In this document: one piece after another, positions 52,841 through 62,149 of the stretch
Position numbering within the stretch: the first letter of the stretch is position 1
Layout: every line of letters starts with the position of its first letter
From: Rhodoferax sp. PAMC 29310
GTDB taxonomy: Bacteria > Pseudomonadota > Gammaproteobacteria > Burkholderiales > Burkholderiaceae_C
Length of the DNA: 64,000 nt
Reading direction: 5' to 3'
Assembly (NCBI RefSeq): GCF_017948265.1
Contig: NZ_CP072852.1
Location: 1,674,001-1,738,000 of the forward strand
The notes under the pieces: model-generated
Told to the model about the DNA's origin: nothing
Database searches by the model: none
The model's input: only the letters and a program-made list of their open reading frames with translations
Program-made: the position numbers and the translations under genes

Positions 52841-55800
52841 TTAATCAGCGCTGCCGATTCCAGACGTCGGCGTCAACCGCAGTTGATCAATGAGCACAGG
52901 CCGCCCAAACAAATAGCCCTGAAAGAGCCGGCATCCGTGTTGAGCCAGAAATGCCCGCTGCGCTTCTGTCTCCACGCCTTCAGCGACAACGGTCAACCCC
53001 AAGCTATGGCCCAAGGTCAGAACGGTTCGGGCAATCGCCGCGTCGTTGGGGTCAGTCATGACATCGCGTACAAATGACTGATCAATCTTCAGTTGCGTCA
53101 AGGGAAGCAGCTTCAGGTAGGAAAGGGATGAATACCCGGTTCCAAAATCGTCCAACGCGAAACTGATGCCGATGGTCTTGAGCTCCGTCATCCGCAGAAT
53201 CGCGTCTTGTATATCTCCCAACAAAAGGCTTTCCGTGAGCTCAAGTTTCAGTCGCTGTGGATTCGCGCCTGAAGTTGCCAACAACGCCTTGACTTGCTGC
53301 ACAAACTCAGGGTGTTTGAACTGCCGCGCACTCACGTTGACCGCAATGGTCAAGTCACGTGTCATTGCCTGTTCAGACCACACCACCAGTTGTTGGCAGG
53401 CGGCCTCCAACACCCAACGCCCGAGCGGCAAAATCAGACCTGTCTGCTCCGCCATCGGAATGAAGTCGACGGGCGACACCATGCCTCGCTGGGGGTGCTG
53501 CCACCGAACCAAGGCCTCAACGCCAACGGTTCCGCCCATTTCATTCACGACCGGCTGGTAAAACAAAACCAATTGCTGGCGCTGCAGGCCCAGGCGAAGA
53601 TCTGACTCAAGCTCAGTGCGTGCGGCCACCAAGGCCTGCATTTCGGGGTCAAAAAATCGCAAGGTGTTGCGCCCCGCAGCCTTGGATTCGTACATCGCCA
53701 AGTCAGCCTGTTTGAGCAATTCATCCACTGTTTTTCGGTTGCCCTGGAACAGGGTAACGCCGACGCTGGGCGTGCTGTGGTGCTCAAACTGACGCAGCAG
53801 ATAGGGCTCATTGAGCTGCGTTAAAAGCTTACGCCCCACGCGCTCAATCTGAGCGGTTGCGGCGAGCATGTCCCCGCCCAGTCCTTGCAACATGATCACG
53901 AATTCATCGCCGCCGAACCGGGCCACGGTGTCAGTTTCCCTCACACTGCCCAATAAACGCTGCGCTACCTGTTGAAGCAACAAGTCACCCACATCGTGTC
54001 CTTGGGTGTCGTTCAGGTCTTTGAAGTTGTCCAAGTCTATAAATAACAAGGCGCCAATTTCACCCTCCCGTCCACTGCTGACCAAGGCTTGTTGCAACCT
54101 GTCCAACAGCAGTCGCCGATTCGGCAAACTCGTCAACGGGTCATAGAAGGCAAGTTGCTCAACCGTTTGCTCAACCCGCTTGCGCTCTGAAATATCCCTT
54201 CCTATACCCCGATACCCTTTGAACTGCCCCTCATCATCAAAGATTGGCGCGCCACTGAGGGAGACCCACAGCAAAGTACCATCCCGACCCGTGCGCAAAA
54301 ACTCAAAATCGTGAAAAGTCTGATGAGCTTCCAGGGTGGCGCGATGCTCCGTCCATTGGCCCTGACTGAGATTCTCTGAACCAACCTCCCAGCGAGTCAG
54401 CCCTAAATAGCTCTCCGTCGGGAGCTGGCTAAACGCCTGGGCCGCGCCCTCAAGGCGAGTCAATCGAAACAAGTCGTCTTGCTCCCAATACCAGTCCGAT
54501 GACAACTCGGTCAACGCCCTGAATCGGCCTTCACTGTTTCGCAGTTCTTCCTCTGCCAGTTTTCTCTGGGTGATATCGCTGGCAAATCCACTCCAGAGAA
54601 TGGATCCATCTGATTCGCACTCGGGTATCGCCTGCCCCAGCAGCCAGCGCACCTTTCCATCCTCAAACAACAGTCGAAATTCGACGTTCACGACAGAGAG
54701 AGTCTTCGCTGAGGTTTGAATCGCAGCCAAAAACAGCTTTCTGTCCTCAGGATGAATCGGCTTCAATATACAGGTGGGGTCTTCCATTGCCTCCTCTCTG
54801 GAGATTCCCCGGTACAGTGACTGCACATGGTCACTTATGAATAGAAAGGCTGAGTGGCCCAGCGAGTCAAGTCGAAACTGAAAAATCACACCAGGCACCC
54901 GATGGGTAATCTGCTGAATAAATGCGAGTTTCCCCTCCAAGGCCAGCCCAGCCTCCCACTCATCTGTGATGTCCTGAATCACACCGAAATCAATAGCAGC
55001 GTCACCTTCTGAACCAGGCCAGCGCAACATCTGGGATCGTAACCATCGGATGCGACCATCTGGGTGCTGCCAGCGGTATTGGATCATTGTCCCGTCCAAA
55101 GCCTCACGAGCCGCCTCAAATCGAGCGCGATCGTCGGGGTGAATGCGGCGACGACCCACCTCCGCATTCTTGACCGTGCCAGGCGCCAATCCAGCCAGCC
55201 AGCTCAAGCCGTTAGACCACTGCAGATCCTGCAATTGCGCGTCGTAGGTCCAATACCTTACTGACGCCAAACTCTGCAAAGCACCAAATAACGCGACCTG
55301 GCGGTTCAGTCGATTATTGGCGGCTTTCAGGAGTTGCTCGTTGGCCAACAAGGCAACCTCTGCCGATCGTTTTGAGGTCACATCCTCGAGATAACTCAAA
55401 AGATAGGTCGTTCCGGCACGGTCAATTCGCGACACGTTCAGTTGCAGCACCAGGGTGACACCATCCGACCGCGTCAAAGGCACGTCCAAAGGACGCATGG
55501 GACTCGTCTGGAACGCTGCTCTCAGTACCCGGTCTCGCTGCACCGAGCTGGCCCAAAACCCGAGATCAATGGAGCGACACCCACAACGTCAACACGCGAA
55601 TAGCCTGTGAGCCGCACCCACTCCTCGTTCACGTCAATGTACGAACCATCGGACTCGCGGGAAATAGAGATCGCGACTGGACTTGATCGCAACACAAAGT
55701 CGCCGTGCGTTGACGGGTCAATCGAAACGTCCCCAATCAAAGAAGCCGTTGCGTCGCTGAGGGCCGCAAGTCGTTGCTGCACCGCCAGCAGGGCGGCTCG

Positions 55801-55842
55801 CAAACTTTCGATGTCGTCGGATTTATCCAAGGCAATACTCAT
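52841..55842 (-). pseudogene. Multi-PAS GGDEF/EAL protein, disrupted by a 2-bp insertion near its start
   Basis: The frame from ATG 55842 (MSIALDKSDDIESLRAALLA) enters a PAS domain (SPVAISISRESDGSYIDVNE) and leaves it at GYSRVDVVG. The rest continues in another frame as RSIDLGFWASSVQRDRVLRA. Dropping one AC dinucleotide at 55577-55580 (read GGTGTCGC as GGTCGC) joins them. The joined protein would be close to 1000 residues: several PAS/PAC units, a GGDEF domain with intact GGDEF (FGGDEFVIML) and an EAL domain with intact EAL (VGVEALVRWQHP). It would make and degrade cyclic di-GMP. A downstream start could still yield a shortened product keeping GGDEF and EAL. It lies just upstream of the adhesin gene on the same strand, an obvious candidate to influence it. 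Confidence 0.78.
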
Positions 55843-56070
55843 GTCAAGACAAGGCCGTTGCAAAGGGAGTGATGGAAGCGGTCACTGTGCAGCAAGCAGA
55901 GCGCCCCAGACCAGCCTGGCGCACAAGCCATGCACGACCTGTTCACTTGCCAACTTATTGCGTATTGGCTTTCAAATACGATACCTATCGGGGCAGCCAA
56001 GCCGGGCACTGAGCCTCAGCGCCAGGCCTTACTTCGACCTCAAAAACAAAGCACAGTGCTACCATCTTCT

Positions 56071-56084
56071 TGAAACTGGTTTCA
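56071..56084. promoter_or_regulatory. PtxS-type operator upstream of ptxS
   Basis: TGAAACTGGTTTCA, which differs by one base from the perfect palindrome TGAAACCGGTTTCA, the known operator of PtxS in Pseudomonas. It lies 19-41 bases before the candidate starts of the regulator gene, so autorepression is expected. Confidence 0.75.
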
Positions 56085-56111
56085 TAAACACCAACAATAT
56101 CCGTGGAAGAG

Positions 56112-57191
56112 ATGAAGAAAAACCTAAAAAATGCACCGGCTTCCACAAGCCCCCCTGCGAAGGCAACCATTGCCGATGTCGCTCGCACTGCGGGCGTGTC
56201 CAAGGCCACGGTTTCCAGATTCCTCAACCACCGGGATACGCTGCTTTCCAAAGACATCGCAACCCGAGTTGAGGTCGCTATTGCTGCGCTGGCCTACAGT
56301 CCAAGCCCCATGGCCCAGGCCCTCAAACGCGGACGCTCCAAACTCATTGGGTTAGTCGTTGCCGATGTCAGCAACCCTTTTTCCGTGGCCCTTCTGAGAG
56401 GTGCAGAAAAGGCGTGTCAACAGGCCGGCTACCTGATCATGCTGTTTAACCTGGCCGACGACGACGCCCGGGAACAAGAGGCCATAGAAACGCTCTCGGC
56501 CTACCAAGTGGAAGGCTTCATTTTGAACACACTGGGGCACGACGGCGGTGCTGCGGCCACCGCCATTCGGCACGGCAAACCCGTGGTCCTGATTGACCGG
56601 CGCCACCATGACTTGCAGGTGGACTTCGTGTCATTGGACAACACTGGCGCCATGCGTCTGGCGATCGATCACCTCGTGGAGCGCGGGTTCAGCAACATGC
56701 TGTATGTCACGGATCCCATCAAGGGGGTCAGCACGCGGGAGGAGCGTGAATCCGCCTTTCATCGCTGGATACTCAATCAACAAAGTAGTGACAGCAAGAT
56801 CGTGGGTCGCACGCTGGAATGCCCCAGCGACAAGGCAGAACAGCTGGATGAAGGACTGCGTGCGCTGCATGCCAGCGCGCCACGGGGTCAGGCTGCGGTA
56901 GTCACCAGCAATGCCGTCACCTCGCTGCGAGTGGTTGCGTCCATGGCCCGGTTGAAACTGCGTCTGGGCATGGACATTGGCCTGGTTGGCATTGACGAGA
57001 CAGATTGGGCTCCTTATGTTGGGCCAGGTCTCAGCACCATCGCCCAACCTACCGGTGAATTGGGTCGCATCGCCGCCAACAGTCTGATTGAACGCCTCAA
57101 AGGGCAAACCCCACCACCACGACAAATTTTGCTCTCGGGTGAACTGATTTCACGCGGCAGTTCGCGATCCGACGCACCCAGCGCCAATTAG
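56112..57191 (+). CDS. ptxS: LacI-family repressor, PtxS-like, of 2-ketogluconate metabolism
   Basis: This 359-residue regulator has a LacI-type helix-turn-helix (TIADVARTAGVSKATVSRFL, about 20-39), a hinge (SPMAQALKRGRSKLIGLVV) and a periplasmic-binding-type core (VADVSNPFSVALLRGAEKAC, LVGIDETDW). PtxS represses the 2-ketogluconate genes and is released by 2-ketogluconate in Pseudomonas. The sequences TGAAAC(C/T)GGTTTCA before this gene and before the next operon, together with the kgu-type enzymes downstream, support the assignment strongly. The start is uncertain: GTG 56103 is in frame too, and GGAAGAG lies directly before ATG 56112, too close for a good ribosome site. Confidence 0.85.
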   Translation: MKKNLKNAPASTSPPAKATIADVARTAGVSKATVSRFLNHRDTLLSKDIATRVEVAIAALAYSPSPMAQALKRGRSKLIGLVVADVSNPFSVALLRGAEKACQQAGYLIMLFNLADDDAREQEAIETLSAYQVEGFILNTLGHDGGAAATAIRHGKPVVLIDRRHHDLQVDFVSLDNTGAMRLAIDHLVERGFSNMLYVTDPIKGVSTREERESAFHRWILNQQSSDSKIVGRTLECPSDKAEQLDEGLRALHASAPRGQAAVVTSNAVTSLRVVASMARLKLRLGMDIGLVGIDETDWAPYVGPGLSTIAQPTGELGRIAANSLIERLKGQTPPPRQILLSGELISRGSSRSDAPSAN

Positions 57192-57203
57192 GGTTTTCCA
57201 TGA

Positions 57204-57231
57204 TTGCAGGGCCTTGGTAAATTTTTATAAT
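57204..57231 (+). promoter_or_regulatory. Sigma-70 promoter of the 2-ketogluconate operon
   Basis: TTGCAG (57204-57209), 16 bases, TATAAT (57226-57231), a near-consensus sigma-70 promoter. The PtxS operator begins five bases after the -10 box, so a bound repressor would cover the start site. Confidence 0.8.
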
Positions 57232-57235
57232 TAAC

Positions 57236-57249
57236 TGAAACCGGTTTCA
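57236..57249. promoter_or_regulatory. PtxS operator of the 2-ketogluconate operon
   Basis: TGAAACCGGTTTCA, a perfect 14-bp palindrome identical to the known PtxS binding site. It lies over the likely transcription start of the promoter at 57204-57231. The gene it controls first is the ABC permease at 57322. Confidence 0.85.
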
Positions 57250-57321
57250 TTTAATCATCAAAAATCAACAGGAACGATCTAAAAACCACCGTGCCTCAAA
57301 TCGCGAAAGCCATCCCACGAC

Positions 57322-57993
57322 ATGAACTACACGTTTCAATTTGCTGATGTATTTGCCGCCTGGCCCCTGCTGCTCAAAGGCACTCTGAGCACGATTGAGC
57401 TGTCGCTGCTGGCCATGGTGTTTGGGTTGGCGGTCGCCATCCTTTGTGCCTGGGGCAAGACTGCCGGACCCAAGCCCCTCCAGTTCCTGATCAACGTCTA
57501 CATCGAGCTGATTCGAAACACACCATTTCTGGTGCAGCTCTTTTTCTTCTTCTTTGCCTTGCCCGCTCTGGGACTTCGCTGGTCGGCCTACACCGCCGCA
57601 CTCACCGCCATGGTGGTGAACCTCGGGGCCTACGCTACAGAAATCATTCGAGCCGGCATTGAGTCCATCCCCAAAGGTCAAATTGAAGCCGGCCTCGCGC
57701 TCGACCTCAAAAAGCACGAGATATTCCGCTTTGTGATCCTGAAGCCGGCACTGAAAGCCATTTACCCGGCGCTGACCAGTCAGTTCACTTTGCTCATGCT
57801 CAGCTCGAGCGTGGTGTCAGCGATTTCCGCAGACGACCTGACCTCGGTCGCCGCCAACCTGCAGTCGCAAACCTTCAGAAGCTTTGAGATTTACATCGTT
57901 GTCGCCGTGATTTACCTGTTGCTGGCCCTGGCGTTCTCCGCCCTGTTTCGCACCATTTATCGCCTTGCCCTGAACTATCCGGATCGTCGCTAA
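57322..57993 (+). CDS. PAAT-family ABC transporter permease 1
   Basis: This 223-residue permease is of the HisM/GlnP type, with about five membrane segments and the family EAA-loop region (EIIRAGIESIPKGQIEAGLA). By family it would carry polar amino acids. Its promoter, operator and downstream enzymes instead suggest a sugar acid, most likely 2-ketogluconate. The ribosome site is weak. It ends in a one-base overlap (TAATG) with the next permease gene. Confidence 0.85.
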   Translation: MNYTFQFADVFAAWPLLLKGTLSTIELSLLAMVFGLAVAILCAWGKTAGPKPLQFLINVYIELIRNTPFLVQLFFFFFALPALGLRWSAYTAALTAMVVNLGAYATEIIRAGIESIPKGQIEAGLALDLKKHEIFRFVILKPALKAIYPALTSQFTLLMLSSSVVSAISADDLTSVAANLQSQTFRSFEIYIVVAVIYLLLALAFSALFRTIYRLALNYPDRR

Positions 57994-58646
57994 TGCGTAC
58001 CTTTGCCTTACCCGAATTCCTGTTCATTCTTGAAGCAGCGCAATGGACCATCGCGCTCTCACTGATGGCCTTCGTTGGCGGTGCCATCGGCGGCTTGATC
58101 ATTGCGCTCAGCCGGACATCCGAGAACCGAACCCTGCAACTGCTGAGCGGCGGTTTTATTCAAATTTTCCAGGGAACCCCCTTGCTGCTGCAGTTGTTTC
58201 TGGTCTTTTTCGGTGCGCCTGTGCTGGGTTTTGACATCAACCCGTGGGTGGCAGCGGGCGTCGCCCTGATTTTGAACAGCAGCGCCTTCCTCGGTGAAAT
58301 TTGGCGCGGATGCATTCAGGCGATTCCGCTGGGTCAGACCGAGGCTGCCCAAGCTTTGAGCCTGTCGTACACAGCGCGCATGAAAGACGTGATCTTGCCG
58401 CAGGCCATGAAGATTGCCTTGGCGCCTACGGTGGGTTACATGGTTCAAATCATCAAAGGCACGTCGCTGGCCGCCATCATCGGTTTCACCGAGATCACCC
58501 GAGCCGGACAAATCATCAACAACGCCACGTTCCAACCACTGATCGTTTTCAGCGTGGTGGCCGCCATCTATTTCCTGTTGTGCTGGCCGCTGTCCCTGCT
58601 GGCCGCTCGTATGGAACGCCAGCACGCCAAGGCGCTGGCCCGTTAA
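57993..58646 (+). CDS. PAAT-family ABC transporter permease 2
   Basis: This 217-residue permease pairs with the preceding one as a heterodimer. It has the EAA loop (EIWRGCIQAIPLGQTEAAQA) and KGTSLAAIIGFTEITRAGQI. It starts within the TAATG overlap and is followed by the binding protein gene after 43 bases. Confidence 0.86.
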   Translation: MRTFALPEFLFILEAAQWTIALSLMAFVGGAIGGLIIALSRTSENRTLQLLSGGFIQIFQGTPLLLQLFLVFFGAPVLGFDINPWVAAGVALILNSSAFLGEIWRGCIQAIPLGQTEAAQALSLSYTARMKDVILPQAMKIALAPTVGYMVQIIKGTSLAAIIGFTEITRAGQIINNATFQPLIVFSVVAAIYFLLCWPLSLLAARMERQHAKALAR

Positions 58647-58689
58647 GCATCTCGCCCGTCATTTTCAACCACTGCAAGGAGACATCACC

Positions 58690-59496
58690 ATGATCAAGAG
58701 TTTTCAACGCCGCACCTTCACCGCAACTGCACTCGCTTTGGGTGTCGCAGCGACCCTGGGCACCTGGCTGCCAGCGGCCCACGCCCAATCCACCGATGAC
58801 ATCAAGAAAAAAGGCGAGCTGACCGTCGGTTTGCTGGTGGACTTCCCTCCCTACGGCACAATGAATTCCAGCAATCAACCCGACGGCTACGACGCTGACG
58901 TGGCCCGCTTGATGGCAAAAGACCTCGGCGTCAAAGTGAATTTAGTGCCTGTCACAGGTCCCAACCGAATTCCTTTTCTGTTGACCAATAAAGTGGATTT
59001 GCTGGTGGCCTCATTGGCTATCACGCCAGAGCGCGCCAAGCAGGTTCAGTTCTCCAAGCCCTACGCAGCAGCCAGCATCGTCGTGTACGGCGACAAAAAG
59101 GCAGCCATCAAATCAGCAGACGACCTCAAAGGCAAGCGTGTCGGTGTGGCCCGCGCCAGCACCCAAGACGTTGCTCTGACCAAAGTCGCACCCGAAGGTA
59201 CTGAAATCCGCCGCTTTGACGACGACGCCTCTGCCATGCAAGCATTGATGTCCGGCCAGGTTGACGCCATCGGCTGCTCTACCACGGTTGCCGCCCAAAT
59301 CGACAAGCGCGCCCCAGCCAACACCTTTGAAAACAAATTCCTGTTGCGCCAGCAGGTCATGGCGGTTGCCATGCGCCCCGGCCAGGACGATTTACTGAAA
59401 ACAGTGGACAGCTTTGTGGCGCGCAACACCGCCAACGGCGAACTCAACAAGTTGTACCGCAAATGGCTGGAGACTGACCTGCCCGCCATGCAGTAA
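58690..59496 (+). CDS. ABC transporter substrate-binding protein (SBP family 3)
   Basis: This 268-residue periplasmic protein has a signal peptide ([20 protein letters not shown]...AHAQ) and a family-3 solute-binding fold: [58 protein letters not shown] and [14 protein letters not shown]. In classical amino-acid binders an Arg in the RIP/RFD region pairs with the ligand carboxylate; here RIPFLL keeps an Arg that could grip the carboxylate of a sugar acid. The operon context favours 2-ketogluconate or gluconate-like ligands, by inference. ATG 58690 follows AAGGAG (58676). Confidence 0.85.
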   Translation: MIKSFQRRTFTATALALGVAATLGTWLPAAHAQSTDDIKKKGELTVGLLVDFPPYGTMNSSNQPDGYDADVARLMAKDLGVKVNLVPVTGPNRIPFLLTNKVDLLVASLAITPERAKQVQFSKPYAAASIVVYGDKKAAIKSADDLKGKRVGVARASTQDVALTKVAPEGTEIRRFDDDASAMQALMSGQVDAIGCSTTVAAQIDKRAPANTFENKFLLRQQVMAVAMRPGQDDLLKTVDSFVARNTANGELNKLYRKWLETDLPAMQ

Positions 59497-59546
59497 CTGC
59501 CGCTACAGCGGTTTCTTCAGCCCCATGCACCACCACGTTTGACACC

Positions 59547-60341
59547 ATGCACTCTCCAGAACCTTCTTCACGCCTGCCCCGCGCTGACACAGCCGCCCCT
59601 ATCATCCGCATCGAAGCGGTGGACAAATGGTATGGCCAGTTTCAGGTGCTGACCAACATCAACCTCAGCGTGAAGGCTGGAGAGCGCATTGTGGTGTGCG
59701 GGCCTTCCGGCTCGGGGAAGTCAACCCTGATTCGCTGCATCAACCGGCTGGAAATCGTGCAAAAAGGCCGGATTGAGGTCGATGGCATCGACCTCACCGC
59801 CGGAGGGCGCAACGTCGACTCCGTGCGTCAGGAGGTCGGCATGGTCTTTCAGCAATTCAACCTGTTCCCGCACATGACCATTTTGCAGAACTGCATGCTG
59901 GCACCCATGCGCTCACGAGGCCTGAACAAGGAAGAAGCTGAGACGACCGCCATGAAGTACCTCACCCGCGTTCGCATTCCCGAGCAAGCGCACAAGTACC
60001 CCAGCCAACTGTCAGGCGGCCAGCAACAACGTGTGGCCATTGCACGGGCCCTGTGCATGACGCCCAAAATCATGCTGTTCGACGAGCCCACCTCGGCGCT
60101 GGACCCTGAGATGGTCAAAGAGGTGCTGGACACCATGATTGGACTGGCAGAAGACGGGATGACCATGTTGTGCGTGACCCATGAAATGGGATTTGCCCGC
60201 AGCGTGGCGGATCGTGTGATCTTCATGGCCAACGGAAAAATCATAGAAGAAGCCCCACCTCAGCAGTTCTTTGCCAATCCGCAGAACGAAATGACGCGTA
60301 ACTTCCTCGGTCAGGTCTTGAATGCTCAGTACGCTCATTGA
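59547..60341 (+). CDS. PAAT-family ABC transporter ATP-binding protein
   Basis: This 264-residue GlnQ/HisP-type ATPase has Walker A ([13 protein letters not shown]), Q-loop ([13 protein letters not shown]), signature ([15 protein letters not shown]), Walker B ([15 protein letters not shown]) and the switch histidine (VTHEMGFAR). A 25-residue N-terminal extension precedes the domain. It powers the two permeases just upstream. Its last 20 bases overlap the next gene, which is in another frame. Confidence 0.88.
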   Translation: MHSPEPSSRLPRADTAAPIIRIEAVDKWYGQFQVLTNINLSVKAGERIVVCGPSGSGKSTLIRCINRLEIVQKGRIEVDGIDLTAGGRNVDSVRQEVGMVFQQFNLFPHMTILQNCMLAPMRSRGLNKEEAETTAMKYLTRVRIPEQAHKYPSQLSGGQQQRVAIARALCMTPKIMLFDEPTSALDPEMVKEVLDTMIGLAEDGMTMLCVTHEMGFARSVADRVIFMANGKIIEEAPPQQFFANPQNEMTRNFLGQVLNAQYAH

Positions 60342-61206
60342 CCGGCTCACCCCCGACCTGGCGCCTCCTGCCCTGCCTGAGCCGATTCGGGCACTGACAG
60401 TGCTCATCTCCCTGTCGTCATTTGGCGCCGCCGAGGTGCGACGACACGGCCAACTTTGGTTTTCCCAACTCAGTTTTGATGCGGGCGCCGATGGGGTCGA
60501 AGTCAGAAGCGAGTTGATCGTTGACGAGCTGCATGAGCTGGCGGCCATTCGGCAACTGGCCTGCGAAGAACAGAAGGCGCTGGTTTACTCTTGTGCCCTT
60601 CCCCTTTGGGACCCCATCGGCGAGCTGGACAGCAACGCATTGAATCGCGCCATCCAGGCGACTCTGACCTTGGGCGCTACCCGACTCAAAATGTCGATTG
60701 GCGGCTTCAAACCCAGCTCCCGCAGCACCCTTGATACCGTGCATGCCATGCTCAAGGGCTTGCCCTTTGATGTGGTGATCGAGAACGATCACACCGTCGC
60801 CGCCGGCAGCCTGCCCGCTTTGCAGCACTTTTTTGTCGCCTCCCGCGCCAGCCCCTTTAAACCCGGCATGACGTTCGACGTGGGCAACTGGCATTGGGCG
60901 GGTGAATGCCCTCTATTGGCCGCCCAGTCCTTGTCCTGCTACGTGGCCTACATTCACTGCAAAGGCGTGCAACGCCTGCCACGCCAGTGGGTGGCAGTGC
61001 CCCTGTCGGACTCCAGCGCGCCGTGGCGTGCGGTGCTCCGCGCACTGCCCCAGGGCACGCCTTGGGCCATTGAATACCCCCTCATCGGCGATGACCTGCT
61101 TCAAGTCACTCGTGACGAAATTGCACAGCTTCGGCACATTGCAGCCACGCTGCATGGCCCCGCGCCAGTGGCTTTGACACTTCCAGAAATTACTCACCAT
61201 GCCTGA
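60322..61206 (+). CDS. kguE: KguE-like sugar-phosphate isomerase/epimerase (xylose-isomerase TIM barrel)
   Basis: This 294-residue protein has the fold of xylose isomerase-like TIM barrels. Candidate metal ligands are in [21 protein letters not shown] (Glu), [10 protein letters not shown] (Asp) and YIHCKG (His). In Pseudomonas, kguE is the first gene of the kguE-kguK-kguT-kguD operon, and its biochemical role is unsettled. Here it lies directly before the kinase and dehydrogenase genes, overlapping both neighbours (20 and 8 bases). I infer a part in 2-ketogluconate use rather than a free-standing epimerase. Confidence 0.7.
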   Translation: MLSTLIDRLTPDLAPPALPEPIRALTVLISLSSFGAAEVRRHGQLWFSQLSFDAGADGVEVRSELIVDELHELAAIRQLACEEQKALVYSCALPLWDPIGELDSNALNRAIQATLTLGATRLKMSIGGFKPSSRSTLDTVHAMLKGLPFDVVIENDHTVAAGSLPALQHFFVASRASPFKPGMTFDVGNWHWAGECPLLAAQSLSCYVAYIHCKGVQRLPRQWVAVPLSDSSAPWRAVLRALPQGTPWAIEYPLIGDDLLQVTRDEIAQLRHIAATLHGPAPVALTLPEITHHA

Positions 61207-62149
61207 TTCATTAGACGTCGTCACCTTTGGCGAAGCGATGTTGCTCATGGTCGCCCACGAAGCCGGCCCACTTGAAAAAGCCGACACCTTGCACAAACGA
61301 ACGGCTGGCGCTGAGACCAACGTCGCCATCGGCCTGGCCCGACTGGGGCTTCGCGTCGGTTGGGCCAGCAGGCTTGGCACCGACTCCATGGGCCAGTACT
61401 TGATTGCCGCCATGCAGGGTGAGGGCATCGATTGCTCCCACGTCGTTTTTGACCCACTTCAGCGTACTGGCTTCCAGTTCAAGACCCGCGTCAACGATGG
61501 CAGCGACCCCTTTGTGGAGTCGCATCGCAAGGAGTCTGCCGCCAGCCACATGGGTGTGGCGGACGTTGATACACCGTGGTTGCTAGGCGCACGTCACCTT
61601 CATGCCACCGGCATATTCCCAGCCCTCTCGCCTACGACACTGCCCGCCGCTCGCCTGGCCATGGAGCTGATGCGTACCGGCGGTCGTACCGTGTCGTACG
61701 ACCCCAATTTGCGCCCGGGTTTGTGGCCGTCGACCGAGGTTATGCGCGACACCATCAACGAATTGGCCAGCCACGCAGACTGGGTACTGCCTGGGCTTGA
61801 GGAAGGTCTCATTCTCACGGGTGAGTCCACGCCAGAAGGCATAGCCCAGTTCTATCTGAATTTGGGCGCCAAACTTGTGATCGTCAAACTGGGCAGCAAG
61901 GGCGCGTATTTTCAAAGCCGCCAGGAGTCAGGCTATGTGGCGGGGTTTCCCGTGGCCACGGTGGTGGACACCGTTGGCGCCGGAGATGGCTTCGCGGTGG
62001 GCGTGATCAGCGCGCTGCTCGAGGGCTTGTCACCCCGAGCCGCCGCCCAGCGCGGCGCCTGGATCGGCGCACGGGCGGTACAGGTTTTGGGTGACAGCGA
62101 GGGCTTGCCCACACGGGCTGAACTTGACGCTGCGCAGTTGCCCGCATGA
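61199..62149 (+). CDS. kguK: PfkB-family 2-ketogluconate kinase
   Basis: This 316-residue carbohydrate kinase of the ribokinase/PfkB family has VTFGEAMLLMV at the start, GAETNVAIGLARLG and the catalytic VDTVGAGDGFAVG near the end (Asp acts as base). It resembles KdgK, which phosphorylates 2-keto-3-deoxygluconate, and KguK, which makes 2-keto-6-phosphogluconate from 2-ketogluconate. PtxS control and the adjacent reductase favour KguK. It overlaps the next gene by four bases (ATGA). Confidence 0.78.
   Translation: MPDSLDVVTFGEAMLLMVAHEAGPLEKADTLHKRTAGAETNVAIGLARLGLRVGWASRLGTDSMGQYLIAAMQGEGIDCSHVVFDPLQRTGFQFKTRVNDGSDPFVESHRKESAASHMGVADVDTPWLLGARHLHATGIFPALSPTTLPAARLAMELMRTGGRTVSYDPNLRPGLWPSTEVMRDTINELASHADWVLPGLEEGLILTGESTPEGIAQFYLNLGAKLVIVKLGSKGAYFQSRQESGYVAGFPVATVVDTVGAGDGFAVGVISALLEGLSPRAAAQRGAWIGARAVQVLGDSEGLPTRAELDAAQLPA

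Noticed and set aside
57322..60341. Simple amino-acid ABC transporter unrelated to the enzymes downstream
   Set aside because: Promoter, PtxS operator, overlaps and common direction tie it to the kgu genes; an independent amino-acid role remains possible but is less economical.
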